DNA of 64,000 nt from NCBI GenBank assembly GCA_018820765.1, contig JAHJNN010000008.1, positions 434,001-498,000 on the forward strand. The letters run 5' to 3'. Source of the DNA: Gammaproteobacteria bacterium (GTDB lineage: Bacteria > Pseudomonadota > Gammaproteobacteria > Burkholderiales > Thiobacillaceae). Positions 52,548 to 61,854 of the stretch are shown here, one piece after another; within the stretch, counting starts at the first letter, position 1; each line of letters starts with the position of its first letter. The position numbers and the translations under genes were made by a program. Under the pieces are notes generated by a model. It was given only the letters and a program-made list of their open reading frames with translations, made no database searches and was not told where the DNA came from.

Positions 52548-53419
52548 GCATCCTCGTCAACCAGAACACCAAGGTCATCTGCCAGGGCTTCACCGGCAAA
52601 CAGGGCACGTTCCATTCCGAACAGGCGATCGCCTACGGCACCCGCATGGTCGGCGGCGTCACCCCCGGCAAGGACGGGCAGACGCATCTGAGCCTCCCCG
52701 TCTTCAACACCGTGCGCGACGCAGTGCGTCAGACCGGCGCCAACGCGACCATGATCTACGTGCCGGCCGCCTTCGCCGCCGACTCGATCCTGGAAGCGGC
52801 CGATGCGGGGATCGAGGTCATCGTCTGCATCACCGAGGGCATCCCGGTGCTGGACATGTTGAACGTCAAGGCCGCCTTGCGTGCCAACGGCGCCAAACTG
52901 ATCGGCCCCAACTGCCCCGGCATCATCACCTCGGGCGAATGCAAGATCGGCATCATGCCCGGCGTCATCCACCAGAAAGGCAGGATCGGCATCGTCTCGC
53001 GCTCCGGCACGCTCACCTACGAAGCGGTGCACCAGACCACGCAGCTGGGGCTGGGGCAGTCGACCTGCGTCGGCATCGGCGGCGACCCGATCAAGGGACT
53101 GGATTTCATCGACTGCCTGGAAATGTTCGAGGCCGACCCACAGACCGAAGCGGTGATTCTGGTCGGCGAAATCGGCGGCAGCCGCGAAGAAGAGGCGGCC
53201 GAATTCATCCGCTCGAACATGAAAAAGCCGGTCGCCGCCTACATCGCCGGCCGCACCGCGCCCAAGGGCAAGCGCATGGGGCACGCCGGCGCGATCATCG
53301 CCGGCGGTGCGGGGACGGCCGATGCGAAAATCCGCGCACTGGAGGTCGCCGGGGTGGTTGTCGCGCAGAGTCCGGCGGGGCTGGGGCAGGCGGTTCAATC
53401 GGCCTTGGCGGGGCAATAA
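52544..53419 (+). CDS. sucD: Succinyl-CoA synthetase, alpha subunit
   Basis: 291 residues. CoA-binding Rossmann domain ([19 protein letters not shown]), [22 protein letters not shown] (split), and the phosphorylated His 247 in [17 protein letters not shown]. Pairs with sucC. A GC-poor PaiB-like gene follows 2 bases later, so the unit may have been joined to a transferred gene. Confidence 0.98.
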   Translation: MSILVNQNTKVICQGFTGKQGTFHSEQAIAYGTRMVGGVTPGKDGQTHLSLPVFNTVRDAVRQTGANATMIYVPAAFAADSILEAADAGIEVIVCITEGIPVLDMLNVKAALRANGAKLIGPNCPGIITSGECKIGIMPGVIHQKGRIGIVSRSGTLTYEAVHQTTQLGLGQSTCVGIGGDPIKGLDFIDCLEMFEADPQTEAVILVGEIGGSREEEAAEFIRSNMKKPVAAYIAGRTAPKGKRMGHAGAIIAGGAGTADAKIRALEVAGVVVAQSPAGLGQAVQSALAGQ

Positions 53420-53421
53420 AG

Positions 53422-54024
53422 ATGTATATCCCGGAGCATTTCAAAGAAGAAAATCTTGAACGCATTGCGGCGCTTATCCGGGACAACGCTTTCGGGATGC
53501 TGATTACGGCGCCACAAGGGCAGCCTTTTGTCAGTCATTTACCCTTCCTGTTCGAGAGGTCAGGCGCACAGGGAAAACTGCTTGGCCACATGGCGCGTGC
53601 GAATCCGCACTGGCAGCATTTTTCTGACGGCGCGGATGTGCTTGTGGTTTTTCATGGGCCGCATGCATACGTTTCCCCTTCGTGGTATGCATCCCCAGGC
53701 GTCCCGACATGGAATTATGCGGTGGCCCATCTTCGCGGCAAGCCACGGCGCATAGAGACCGAATCCGAGCTTGAGGCTTTGTTGGAGCGGCAAACGCATG
53801 TTTATGAACAACACATGCCCAACCCGTGGAAGCCTAACCTTACGGGAGAGCGGCGCACAAAACTTCTCGGCATGATTGTGGGCTTCGAAATTGAAATTTC
53901 GGATATACAAGGGAAATTCAAACTTGGCCAGAATCGCTCCGCAGAAGATCGGTTGCGCGTGATTGCGGAATTGAACAGTTCAACCAACCAAACAGAGGTT
54001 GCGGTTGCGAAACTCATGTCTTGA
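53422..54024 (+). CDS. PaiB-like FMN-binding protein
   Basis: 200 residues. Family features: MYIPEHFKEENLERIAALIRDN start, FGMLITA, HLPFLFE, GPHAYVSPSWYASPGVPTWNY and GFEIEISDIQGKFKLGQN. PaiB family ('FMN-binding negative transcriptional regulator') has a split-barrel flavin fold. B. subtilis PaiB affects sporulation and degradative enzymes, but the molecular role is uncertain. Its codons are notably less GC-rich than those of sucCD and nadE (many AAA, GAA, TTT, ATT), which suggests horizontal acquisition. Confidence 0.88.
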   Translation: MYIPEHFKEENLERIAALIRDNAFGMLITAPQGQPFVSHLPFLFERSGAQGKLLGHMARANPHWQHFSDGADVLVVFHGPHAYVSPSWYASPGVPTWNYAVAHLRGKPRRIETESELEALLERQTHVYEQHMPNPWKPNLTGERRTKLLGMIVGFEIEISDIQGKFKLGQNRSAEDRLRVIAELNSSTNQTEVAVAKLMS

Positions 54025-54105
54025 TCTTGAAGCGCTTGTGATCGCATCCGATAGCGACGGGGATTCCTTTGCGTTTTCTACTTCGTGGCTAAAACGGTTT
54101 TGCCG

Positions 54106-55713
54106 ATGAAACTCGCTCTTGCCCAACTCAATCTCACCGTCGGCGACATCGCCGGCAACGCGGCGCGGCTTCTGGCCGCGGCCCACGAGGCGCACGCCGC
54201 CGGGGCGGCGCTCTTGCTCACCCCCGAAATGTCGATCTGCGGTTATCCGGCCGAGGATCTGGTGCTGCGGCAGGACTTCACCGCGGCGTGCGAAGCCGCG
54301 GTGAAGAAACTGGCGGCCGACGCGCCGCCCGAGTTGGCGCTGATCGTCGGCTATCCCGAACGCGGCGACGGCGGACTGTTCAACGCCGCCGCGCTGATTC
54401 GAGGCGGCAAGGTCGAGGCGGTCTACCGCAAGCACCACCTGCCGAACTACTCGGTGTTCGACGAGCAGCGCGTATTCGACCGCGGCGACGCGCCCTGCGT
54501 GTTCGTCTGCGGCGGCGTGAAGTTCGGCCTCAACATCTGCGGCGACATCTGGGAAGAAGGGCCGGCCACCCGCGCCATGCAGGCCGGCGCCGACTGGCTG
54601 CTGGTGCCGAACGCGTCGCCTTACCACCTCAACAAGGAGCGCGAGCGCCTTGCCGTGGCGCGCGCGCGTCTCGCCGAGGCGGGTCTTCCGATTATTTACG
54701 CCAACCTGGTCGGCGGGCAGGACGAACTGGTGTTCGACGGTGCGTCGTTTGCGATCAATGCCGACGGCGACGTGGTGGCGCAGTGCCCTGCCTGGCAGGC
54801 CGGACTGTTCTATCTCGACATCGAGGGCGGCATCTGCAGCGGCCCGCAGCACGTTCTGCCGGACGAGGACGCCGCCGTCTACGACGCGCTGGTGCTGGCG
54901 GTGCGCGACTACTTCGGCAAGAACGGCTTCAAGGGCGTGCATCTGGGCCTGTCGGGCGGCATCGATTCGGCGCTGACGCTGGCGATCGCAGTCGATGCGC
55001 TGGGCGCGGACAAGGTCCACGCGGTGATGATGCCGTCGGACTACACAGCAGGCATCAGCGTCGAAGACTCACGCGACATGGTGAAGCGGCTCGGCGTACG
55101 CTACTCGGAAATCGCCATCAAACCGATATTCGATACTTTCGTGGCACAGCTCGCTGGCGAATTCGCCGGTCTGGCCGCCGACACCGCCGAAGAAAACCTG
55201 CAGGCGCGCACGCGCGGCACGCTGCTGATGGCGCTGTCCAACAAGTTCGGTACGCTGGTGCTGACCACCGGCAACAAGAGCGAAATGGCGGTTGGCTATG
55301 CCACGCTGTACGGTGACATGGCCGGCGGCTTCGGGGTGCTGAAGGACGTGGCGAAGACCCGCGTCTACCGGCTGGCGAATTACCGCAATCGTTCATCCCA
55401 GGTCATCCCGCAGCGCATCATCGACCGCCCGCCCTCGGCCGAGCTGCGCCCCGACCAGACCGACCAGGACAGCCTGCCGCCCTACGACGTGCTCGACGCC
55501 ATCCTCACCGCCTACGTCGAGCGCGACCTGTCGGCGCGCGACATCGTCGCGCAGGGATTCGACGCCGCCACGGTGAAAAAAGTCATCCGCCTGGTCGACC
55601 TCGCCGAATACAAACGCCGCCAGGCGCCGCCCGGACCCCGCATCACGCCGCGCAATTTCGGCAAGGACCGCCGTTACCCGATCACCTCGAAATACCGACC
55701 CGACCTCGCTTAG
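54106..55713 (+). CDS. nadE: Glutamine-dependent NAD+ synthetase
   Basis: 535 residues from ATG 54106 (GTG 54085 is less likely). N-terminal nitrilase-type glutaminase domain: MKLALAQLNLTVGD, Glu in LLTPEMSICGYPAEDL, Lys in YRKHHLPNYSVFDE, Cys near 145 in LNICGDIWE. C-terminal synthetase: P-loop HLGLSGGIDSALTLAIAVDA near 280-300, TTGNKSEMAVGYATLYGDMAGGF. It makes NAD from deamido-NAD, ATP and glutamine. nadC of the same pathway is at 61015. Confidence 0.96.
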   Translation: MKLALAQLNLTVGDIAGNAARLLAAAHEAHAAGAALLLTPEMSICGYPAEDLVLRQDFTAACEAAVKKLAADAPPELALIVGYPERGDGGLFNAAALIRGGKVEAVYRKHHLPNYSVFDEQRVFDRGDAPCVFVCGGVKFGLNICGDIWEEGPATRAMQAGADWLLVPNASPYHLNKERERLAVARARLAEAGLPIIYANLVGGQDELVFDGASFAINADGDVVAQCPAWQAGLFYLDIEGGICSGPQHVLPDEDAAVYDALVLAVRDYFGKNGFKGVHLGLSGGIDSALTLAIAVDALGADKVHAVMMPSDYTAGISVEDSRDMVKRLGVRYSEIAIKPIFDTFVAQLAGEFAGLAADTAEENLQARTRGTLLMALSNKFGTLVLTTGNKSEMAVGYATLYGDMAGGFGVLKDVAKTRVYRLANYRNRSSQVIPQRIIDRPPSAELRPDQTDQDSLPPYDVLDAILTAYVERDLSARDIVAQGFDAATVKKVIRLVDLAEYKRRQAPPGPRITPRNFGKDRRYPITSKYRPDLA

Positions 55714-55753
55714 CGAAATGGAATGACATGATGCAGGATTACGCTCAGCGAGT

Positions 55754-55795
55754 TCTCCCTCACCCCACCCCTCTCCCGCAAGCGGGCGAGGGAGC
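55754..55795 (+). repeat. Dispersed CCCTCACCCC repeat between nadE and glnB
   Basis: TCTCCCTCACCCCACCCCTC then TCCCGCAAGCGGGCGAGGGA. CTCCCGC-AAGC-GGGCGAGGG is an imperfect hairpin. Similar units occur in many betaproteobacterial genomes as interspersed repeats. No coding role. Confidence 0.55.
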
Positions 55796-55819
55796 GATCG
55801 CAATGCCAACCCCGATTAA

Positions 55820-56170
<351 letters not shown>

Positions 56171-56185
56171 TCACAGAAACAACCG

Positions 56186-56252
56186 GTGGGAGCGGCGCCC
56201 TCGCCGCGATTAGCGCCTGCTATCGCGGGGGAGCCATCGCGGCGAGGGCGCC
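56186..56252. repeat. REP-like palindrome between glnB and bamD
   Basis: CGGCGCCCTCGCCGCGAT (56193-56210) and ATCGCGGCGAGGGCGCCG (56235-56252) are perfect 18-base inverses with a 24-base loop. The preceding GTGGGAGCGG links it to the mshN-internal repeat. A second REP-like unit (CCTACCCCTTGCGGGTGCTC then CTAC, 56295-56318) follows. Located between converging genes, it may also act as a terminator. Confidence 0.7.
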
Positions 56253-56347
56253 GGTGCGTGGTTGTTGCCGACTTGTCGGCTTTACAACCACGGCCTACCC
56301 CTTGCGGGTGCTCCTACATGTACCCCAGATTCACTCCGACTCCCGGA

Positions 56348-57175
56348 TTACCAGAACCGGTACCAGGCCTTGCCCTCGAGATTCACCCCTTTGGCGTACT
56401 TGCTGTTGGGGAAATTCAGCGTCAGCACGCGCTGTGCATCGTCGCGCAGGTCGGTGAGTTTCAGCTTGTCGTAGGCCACCACCATGATCGCCAGCGCCTC
56501 TTCCAGCGCGGGGGCTTCGGGGTAGGTCTTCAGCACTTCCTTGGCGCGGTTGGCGGCGGCCACGTAGGCTTCGCGCTTGAGATAATATTTGGCGACGTGC
56601 ACTTCGTTGCCGGCCAGCGCGTTGACCAGGTATTTCATGCGCGCGGTCGAGTCCTCGGCGTATTTGCTGTCGGGGAAGCGGGTGACCAGTTCCTTGAAGG
56701 CCAGGAATGCGTCGCGCGCGGCCCGGGGATCGCGTTCGCTCAGGTCCTGTTCGATCAGGTTGCCCAGAAAGCCGAGGTCGTCGTTAAAATTCACCAGGCC
56801 CTTCAGGTAGTAGGCGTAATCGACGTTAGGGTGGTTGGGGTGTAGTTTGATGAAGCGGTCGCACGCGGCGATGGCGGAAATCGGCTCATCGTCCTTGTAA
56901 TAGGCGTAGGCGACTTCCAGTTGCGCCTGCTGCGCATAGCGGCCGAAGGGGTAGCGCGCTTCCAGCGTCTCGAACAGCTTGACCGCCTGGGTGTAGTTGC
57001 CGCTGTTAAGATTGTCCTTGGCTTCGGCATAGAGCTTTTGCGCCGACCAGCCCGCGGTTTCATCCTGAACCTCGGGCAACAGGCCGCAGCCGCCGAGGGC
57101 GAGCGTGGCAGCCAGCAGCACGCTGCCAAGTACCCGATAGAATGTAGTGGAACCGGAAAAGCGTTGCTTAAGCAT
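56348..57175 (-). CDS. bamD: Outer membrane protein assembly lipoprotein BamD
   Basis: 275 residues from ATG 57175. Lipoprotein signal with Cys 30 (LALGGCGLL). Five TPR-like repeats: KLYAEAKDNLNSGNYTQAVK, FGRYAQQAQLEVAYAYYKDD, HPNVDYAYYLKGLVNF, FPDSKYAEDSTARMKYL and so on. BamD is the essential TPR partner of BamA (37284 in this window). A perfect TATAAT for it is read on the minus strand at 57205-57210, inside the divergent rluD. The start codon overlaps that of rluD. Confidence 0.95.
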   Translation of the reverse strand: MLKQRFSGSTTFYRVLGSVLLAATLALGGCGLLPEVQDETAGWSAQKLYAEAKDNLNSGNYTQAVKLFETLEARYPFGRYAQQAQLEVAYAYYKDDEPISAIAACDRFIKLHPNHPNVDYAYYLKGLVNFNDDLGFLGNLIEQDLSERDPRAARDAFLAFKELVTRFPDSKYAEDSTARMKYLVNALAGNEVHVAKYYLKREAYVAAANRAKEVLKTYPEAPALEEALAIMVVAYDKLKLTDLRDDAQRVLTLNFPNSKYAKGVNLEGKAWYRFW

Positions 57176-58157
57176 GGGAAAAGACACAGAAAATTTGTCG
57201 GATGATTATAAGGGAAATACCGAAGGCGATATCCGCCAGCTGGTGATCCCCGATGAACAGGGCGGCCAGCGCCTGGATCTGGCCCTGTCCGCCATGCTGC
57301 CCGAGTTTTCGCGCAACCGCATCCAGAACTGGATCCGCGCGCGCAAGATCGCGGTGGACGATGCCTGGGGCACCACCAGGATGAAGGTCAACGGCGGCGA
57401 GTCGGTGCGGGTCGAGGTCGAGCCGGACCCGAACGCCACGCCCGATGCGCCCGAGGCCATTCCGCTCGACGTGGTGTTCGAGGATTCGATGCTGATGGTG
57501 GTCAACAAGCCGGTCGGCCTGGTGGTCCACCCCGGCAGCGGCAACCGCCAGGGCACGCTGCTGAACGCCCTGCTGCATCACGTGCCGCAGGTGGCCGAAC
57601 TGCCGCGCGCCGGCATCGTGCACCGGCTCGACAAGGACACCTCCGGCCTCCTGGTCGTCGCCAAGACCCTGCGGGCGCACACCGACCTGGTGCGCCAGCT
57701 GCAGGCGCGCACCGTCAAGCGCGAATACCTCGCCCTGGTGTACGGCGAGGTCGACCGCTCGGGCACGGTCGATGCGCCGCTGGCGCGCGACCCGCACAAC
57801 CGCACCAAGCGCACCGTCCACACCATGGGCAAGGAAGCGGTCACGCATTACGACGTGGTCGAGCGCTTTCCCGGCATCACCCTGTTGCGCTGCAAGCTGG
57901 AAACCGGGCGCACCCACCAGATCCGGGTTCACATGCAGCACATCGGCCACCCGCTGGTCGGCGAGTCGGTCTACAGCGCCAGCCGCCGCAGCCATCTCAA
58001 GATTCCCTTCCCGCGCCAGGCGCTGCACGCCGAGAAGCTGGGCCTGATCCATCCGGTCACGCAGGAATTCATGCAGTGGGAATGCCCGCTGCCGCCCGAC
58101 TTCGCCTCGCTGCTGCAGGCATTGCGCGACAACACCGTCTGGAACAGGCAAGGGTGA
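57174..58157 (+). CDS. rluD: 23S rRNA pseudouridine synthase RluD
   Basis: 327 residues. S4 domain (QRLDLALSAMLPEFSRNRIQNW) and the RluA-family core with catalytic Asp 153 in HRLDKDTSGLLVVAKT. RluD modifies U1911, U1915 and U1917 in helix 69 of 23S rRNA. The start ATG 57174 shares bases with the bamD start on the other strand. The N-terminal ~20 residues (GKDTENLSDDYKGNTEGD) are not conserved, so a later start is possible. A TAGAAT lies upstream at 57136-57141. Confidence 0.9.
   Translation: MGKDTENLSDDYKGNTEGDIRQLVIPDEQGGQRLDLALSAMLPEFSRNRIQNWIRARKIAVDDAWGTTRMKVNGGESVRVEVEPDPNATPDAPEAIPLDVVFEDSMLMVVNKPVGLVVHPGSGNRQGTLLNALLHHVPQVAELPRAGIVHRLDKDTSGLLVVAKTLRAHTDLVRQLQARTVKREYLALVYGEVDRSGTVDAPLARDPHNRTKRTVHTMGKEAVTHYDVVERFPGITLLRCKLETGRTHQIRVHMQHIGHPLVGESVYSASRRSHLKIPFPRQALHAEKLGLIHPVTQEFMQWECPLPPDFASLLQALRDNTVWNRQG
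57205..57210 (-). promoter_or_regulatory. -10 box of bamD
   Basis: TATAAT on the minus strand, 30 bases before the bamD start and within the first codons of rluD. No good -35 at the usual distance; TATTTCCCT precedes. Confidence 0.4.
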
Positions 58158-58867
58158 TCCTGCCCGACTGGCCCGCGCCTGTGCGGGTCAAAAGCCTGAT
58201 GACCACCCGCGCGGGCGGCGTCAGCCACGCGCCCTGGGTCAGCCTCAACCTCGGCGGCCATGTCGGAGACGATCCGGCCCACGTCGCCGCCAACCGCGCG
58301 CGCCTGCGCCGGCAGCTGCCGGCCGAGCCGGGCTGGCTCGCGCAGGTTCACAGCGCCCGCGTGGTCGAACTCGGGCGCGAGCCGACTCCTGAAGCGGATG
58401 CGTCATTCACCCGGGATGCGGGGCAGGTCTGCGCGGTGCTCACCGCCGACTGCCTGCCGGTGCTGTTCTGCGACCGTGCCGGCAGCGTGGTGGCCGCCGC
58501 GCACGCCGGCTGGCGCGGGCTGGCCGGCGGGGTACTGGAGGCCACGGTGGCCGCCATGCAGGTGCCGCCGGGGGAGGTGCTCGCCTGGATGGGCGCCGCC
58601 ATCGGCCCGCAGGCATTTGAAGTCGGCGACGAGGTGCGCGAAGCGTTCATCGCGCAGCATGCCGAGGCCGCCGAAGCTTTTGTGCCGCACGCGCCGGGCA
58701 AGTGGCTCGCCGACATCTACCGGCTGGCGCGCATCCGCCTCAACCCTATCGGGGTGCAGGCGATCTACGGCGGCGGTCGCTGCACGTTCACCGAGGCGGA
58801 GCGCTTCTATTCCTATCGCCGCGACGGCGTCACCGGCCGCATGGCGTCGCTGGTCTGGCTGGAATAA
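58154..58867 (+). CDS. pgeF: Peptidoglycan editing factor / laccase-domain protein
   Basis: 237 residues from a GTG in the rluD stop (GTGA). Zn site His 66 (QVHSARVVEL), Cys 100 (TADCLPVLF) and His 117 (AAAHAGWRGLAGG). This is the YfiH/PgeF family (multicopper-polyphenol-oxidase-like). In E. coli PgeF removes L-Ser-misincorporated muropeptide precursors, and its gene commonly follows rluD. Cytosolic. Confidence 0.92.
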   Translation: MILPDWPAPVRVKSLMTTRAGGVSHAPWVSLNLGGHVGDDPAHVAANRARLRRQLPAEPGWLAQVHSARVVELGREPTPEADASFTRDAGQVCAVLTADCLPVLFCDRAGSVVAAAHAGWRGLAGGVLEATVAAMQVPPGEVLAWMGAAIGPQAFEVGDEVREAFIAQHAEAAEAFVPHAPGKWLADIYRLARIRLNPIGVQAIYGGGRCTFTEAERFYSYRRDGVTGRMASLVWLE

Positions 58868-58939
58868 GCGCCGGCGTACCGGCAAGCAAGGGCCATCCTT
58901 TGCTGGATGAGAAATCGCCGCGTGCAAGAGAGAGGAACC

Positions 58940-59530
58940 ATGGGGAAGAATAGACTGGAAGCCTTCAGCGACGGGGTCCTGGCCATCATCATCACCATCA
59001 TGGTGCTGGAGTTGAAGGTGCCCCATGGCGAGACGCTGGATGCCTTGCTGCCGCTTGTGCCGACCTTTCTCAGCTATGTGCTGAGCTTCGTCTACCTCGG
59101 CATCTATTGGAACAACCACCATCACATGCTGCATGCCGCCACCCGGGTCACGGGCCCCATGCTGTGGGCGAATCTTCACCTGCTGTTCTGGTTGTCGCTG
59201 TTTCCGTTTGCCACAGGCTGGATGGGAGAGAACCACTTCGCGCCCATGCCGTCGGCACTGTATGGCCTGGTGCTGCTGATGGCGGCGATCGCCTATTGGC
59301 TGCTGGAGCAGGCGATCATCGCTTCCCAGGGGGCCGCCTCCTTACTCGGGCGTGCCGTGGGACGGGACTGGAAGGGCAAGCTGTCGCCGGTTCTCTACGG
59401 GGCCGCCATCGTGAGCACCTTCCTGGCGCCCTGGATTGCGCAAGCCATCTATGTATTCGTGGCGATTCTCTGGCTGGTGCCCGATCCCCGCATCGAGAGG
59501 GCGCTGCGTCGAGGAGAGCCCCGAACCTAA
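58940..59530 (+). CDS. TMEM175-family potassium channel-like protein
   Basis: 196 residues from ATG 58940 (GAGAGG upstream). Family signature RLEAFSDGVLAIIITIMVLEL near the N-terminus (the RxxxFSD filter-linked motif of TMEM175/DUF1211). About 6 transmembrane helices, with WNNHHHMLHA in the second. Bacterial TMEM175 proteins form weakly K+-selective channels. It overlaps ligE tail-to-tail by 4 bases. Not obviously linked to the upstream genes. Confidence 0.88.
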   Translation: MGKNRLEAFSDGVLAIIITIMVLELKVPHGETLDALLPLVPTFLSYVLSFVYLGIYWNNHHHMLHAATRVTGPMLWANLHLLFWLSLFPFATGWMGENHFAPMPSALYGLVLLMAAIAYWLLEQAIIASQGAASLLGRAVGRDWKGKLSPVLYGAAIVSTFLAPWIAQAIYVFVAILWLVPDPRIERALRRGEPRT

Positions 59531-60384
59531 AAATCTTCCCGCACCCGCAGGTAGCGCGGAAAGCGCGGCAGGCCGTTTTTCGTCAACTGCTGGTAGCGGT
59601 AGGTGATGCGCATGCCGAGGGGCGGCGGCTGGCGACGCAACGCGTCGGTCAGGCCGCTGCCGATGCGGAAGCGTTTGCCGTCCGGCATTTCCATCTCCAG
59701 CGCGCCCGTCATGCCCTGGTATTTTCCGGTTCCCGGCGTGTGGCCGACCACCACCGCTTCGGCGTCCTGCCAGGGTTTCAGCTTCAGCAGCGCATCGCTG
59801 CGGCCCGTCACATAGGGCGCATCGGCGCGATGCAGCATCAGGCCTTCGCCGCCAGCGCGCACCACGGCGTCGAGTTGCTGCATCAGCGCGGCGCGGTCGG
59901 CCACGCGCGTCTGTCCGACGGCTTGCAGCCAGGGAACGGCAGCCAGTTCGACGATCGTCTGCATCTGTTGGACGCGTGCGCTGAAATCGCCGGCCGCGCC
60001 GGGCAGCTCGAAAATCAGGTAGCGCACCTGCCGCCATTCGGCATCCACGGGTTCGGCTTTTCGCACCGTGCCTGAAAGCGCATCGAAGCGGTCGCGCCCG
60101 ATCCACAGTTCGCCGTCCAGCGGTACCACCGGGAAGTTCGCGGTGAACCACGCCGGCGCCGGAACGCGACCGCCGCCGCGAAAGCGCAGGCTGCGGCCGT
60201 CCCACTGCGCGCGCACGCCGTCGAATTTCTCGCTCACCCAGTACTGGCGGACGTCGACGTCGGCGGCGTAGACCTCGGCCAGCAGCATCGCCGGGGCGGG
60301 CGGCGCGTCGGCCCATGCCGGCTGGAACGCCAGCGCCAGCAGCGCCAGCCACGGGACGTAAAGTGCGCGCTTCAGCCCAGCCAT
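59527..60384 (-). CDS. ligE: Periplasmic ATP-dependent DNA ligase (Lig E type)
   Basis: 285 residues. Signal peptide ending about residue 25 (PAWADAPPA). Adenylation motif I with nucleophile Lys 53 (VSEKFDGVRAQW), motif III PLDGELWIGRDRF, motif IV GGEGLMLHR, motif V ALLKLKPWQDAEAVV. Then the OB domain ending GLPRFPRYLRVREDF. It lacks extra domains, as in the minimal Lig E ligases of Neisseria, Haemophilus and other competent proteobacteria. Exported ligases may repair DNA taken up or in biofilm matrix; that role is inferred. Downstream of a GNAT gene, overlapping it by 13 bases. Confidence 0.92.
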   Translation of the reverse strand: MAGLKRALYVPWLALLALAFQPAWADAPPAPAMLLAEVYAADVDVRQYWVSEKFDGVRAQWDGRSLRFRGGGRVPAPAWFTANFPVVPLDGELWIGRDRFDALSGTVRKAEPVDAEWRQVRYLIFELPGAAGDFSARVQQMQTIVELAAVPWLQAVGQTRVADRAALMQQLDAVVRAGGEGLMLHRADAPYVTGRSDALLKLKPWQDAEAVVVGHTPGTGKYQGMTGALEMEMPDGKRFRIGSGLTDALRRQPPPLGMRITYRYQQLTKNGLPRFPRYLRVREDF

Positions 60385-60854
60385 TTCTGCATGAACTGCG
60401 CCTGGCCCATGGCGGGATCGAGCTGGTAATCGTCGAAGCCCAGCTTCTCATAGAGCGCCCGCGCGGCACGGTTGCCGGAGAGCACTTCCAGCGTCAGCTT
60501 GCAGGCACTGCGCTCGCGCGCGATCGCCTCCACCTCGGCAAACAGCCGCGCCGCAATGCCCCGGCCGCGGTGGCTGGATGCGACCACCACGTCGTGCACG
60601 TTGACGAGCGGCTTGCAGGCAAACGTGGAAAAGCCCTCGATGGCGTTGACCAGGCCGACCGGGAGGTCGCCGTCGAACGCCAGCACGCTGAAGACGAAGG
60701 GCCGCGCGGCAAGCGACGCCACCAGATTGCCGCGCGCGAAGTCGGACAGCGGCGCGCCGCCGCCCGCCGGGTCGCGTGCGTAGTGGTCCAGCAGGTCGAC
60801 CAGCGCGGTGGCATGCGCGGGTTCGTCGTAGCGGGCGCGGACGATGGCGATCAT
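60372..60854 (-). CDS. GNAT-family N-acetyltransferase
   Basis: 160 residues from ATG 60854 (a GTG at 60863 is possible). Acetyl-CoA binding loop HRGRGIAARLFAEVEAIARE and the Tyr-containing C-terminal part LYEKLGFDDYQ. Single GNAT domain; the substrate is unknown. It lies upstream of and overlapping ligE, so the two are probably co-transcribed. Confidence 0.85.
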   Translation of the reverse strand: MIAIVRARYDEPAHATALVDLLDHYARDPAGGGAPLSDFARGNLVASLAARPFVFSVLAFDGDLPVGLVNAIEGFSTFACKPLVNVHDVVVASSHRGRGIAARLFAEVEAIARERSACKLTLEVLSGNRAARALYEKLGFDDYQLDPAMGQAQFMQKWLG

Positions 60855-60873
60855 TGCCGACACGTCCTCAGGC

Positions 60874-61001
60874 CGTCATTCCGGCGAACGCCGGAATCCA
60901 GCGGATCAAGAATTCCCCGCGCAAGCGGGACAACAACACCGTCTTGTCCACTTCGCGGGGTGTCATTTTCGTACTGGATTCCGGCGTTCGCCGGAATGAC
61001 G
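60874..61001. repeat. 128-base palindromic repeat (GTCATTCCGGCG type)
   Basis: Perfect 28-base inverted ends: 60874-60901 (CGTCATTCCGGCGAACG...) and 60974-61001. Each arm is itself a small hairpin (TTCCGGCGAACGCCGGAA). The 72-base core holds CCCCGCG...CGCGGGG. A common dispersed repeat of many bacteria. It separates nadC from the GNAT/ligE unit. Confidence 0.8.
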
Positions 61002-61014
61002 CTCTCCCGGTTCA

Positions 61015-61854
61015 TTACGTCTCGATGCGCATCGACAGATCGATTGCCCGGACATGCTTGGTCAGGCTGCCGACGGAAATGCGGTCGACGCCGGTTTCGG
61101 CCACGGCGCGCACCGTCTCCAGCGTGATGTTCCCGGAGGCTTCGAGCAGGGCGCGGCCATGGGTGACCTGCACCGCGTGGCGCAGGTCGGCGAGGCTGAA
61201 GTTGTCGAGCAGGATGAGCGGCGCGCCGGCGGCCAGCGCCTGTTCGAGCTCGTTGATGGTTTCCACTTCGATCTGCACGCTGACCTTGCCGTCGGCCAGC
61301 CTGAATGCGGTCTCCAGCACCTGCGCAATGCCGCCCGCCGCCGCGATATGGTTTTCCTTGATCAGGATGCCGTCGTAGAGCCCGCTGCGCTGGTTCTGCC
61401 CGCCGCCCACCCGCACCGCGTATTTCTCGGCGATGCGCAGGCCGGGCAGGGTCTTGCGGGTGTCGAGGATGGCGGCATGCGTGCCGCGCACGGCCTCGAC
61501 ATACGGCCGGGTGGCGGTGGCCACGCCGGACAGGGTCTGCAGGAAATTCAGCGCCGGCCGCTCGGCGGTCAGCAGGGCGCGCGCATTGCCGTGGATTTCC
61601 ACCAGTTCGTCGCCGGCGGCGACGGCGTCGCCTTCGCTGACCCGCCAGTCGATGCCGCAGCCGAGGTCGAGCGTCCGGAAACAGGCGTCGAACCAGGGCC
61701 GGCCGGCGATCACGGCGGCCTCGCGGCTGATGACGCGGGCGCGGGCGGTATGCGTGGCGGGGATGAGCAGGGCGGTGCGGTCGCCGCTTCCGACATCTTC
61801 GTCCAGCGCGCGCACAACGTCGATTTCGACGGCGGAAGTGATCAATTCAGACAT
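61015..61854 (-). CDS. nadC: Nicotinate-nucleotide pyrophosphorylase (quinolinate phosphoribosyltransferase)
   Basis: 279 residues. Family motifs: [79 protein letters not shown] (split), [13 protein letters not shown], and [22 protein letters not shown]. It makes nicotinate mononucleotide from quinolinate and PRPP. It supplies the deamido pathway finished by NadE (54106). Confidence 0.96.
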   Translation of the reverse strand: MSELITSAVEIDVVRALDEDVGSGDRTALLIPATHTARARVISREAAVIAGRPWFDACFRTLDLGCGIDWRVSEGDAVAAGDELVEIHGNARALLTAERPALNFLQTLSGVATATRPYVEAVRGTHAAILDTRKTLPGLRIAEKYAVRVGGGQNQRSGLYDGILIKENHIAAAGGIAQVLETAFRLADGKVSVQIEVETINELEQALAAGAPLILLDNFSLADLRHAVQVTHGRALLEASGNITLETVRAVAETGVDRISVGSLTKHVRAIDLSMRIET

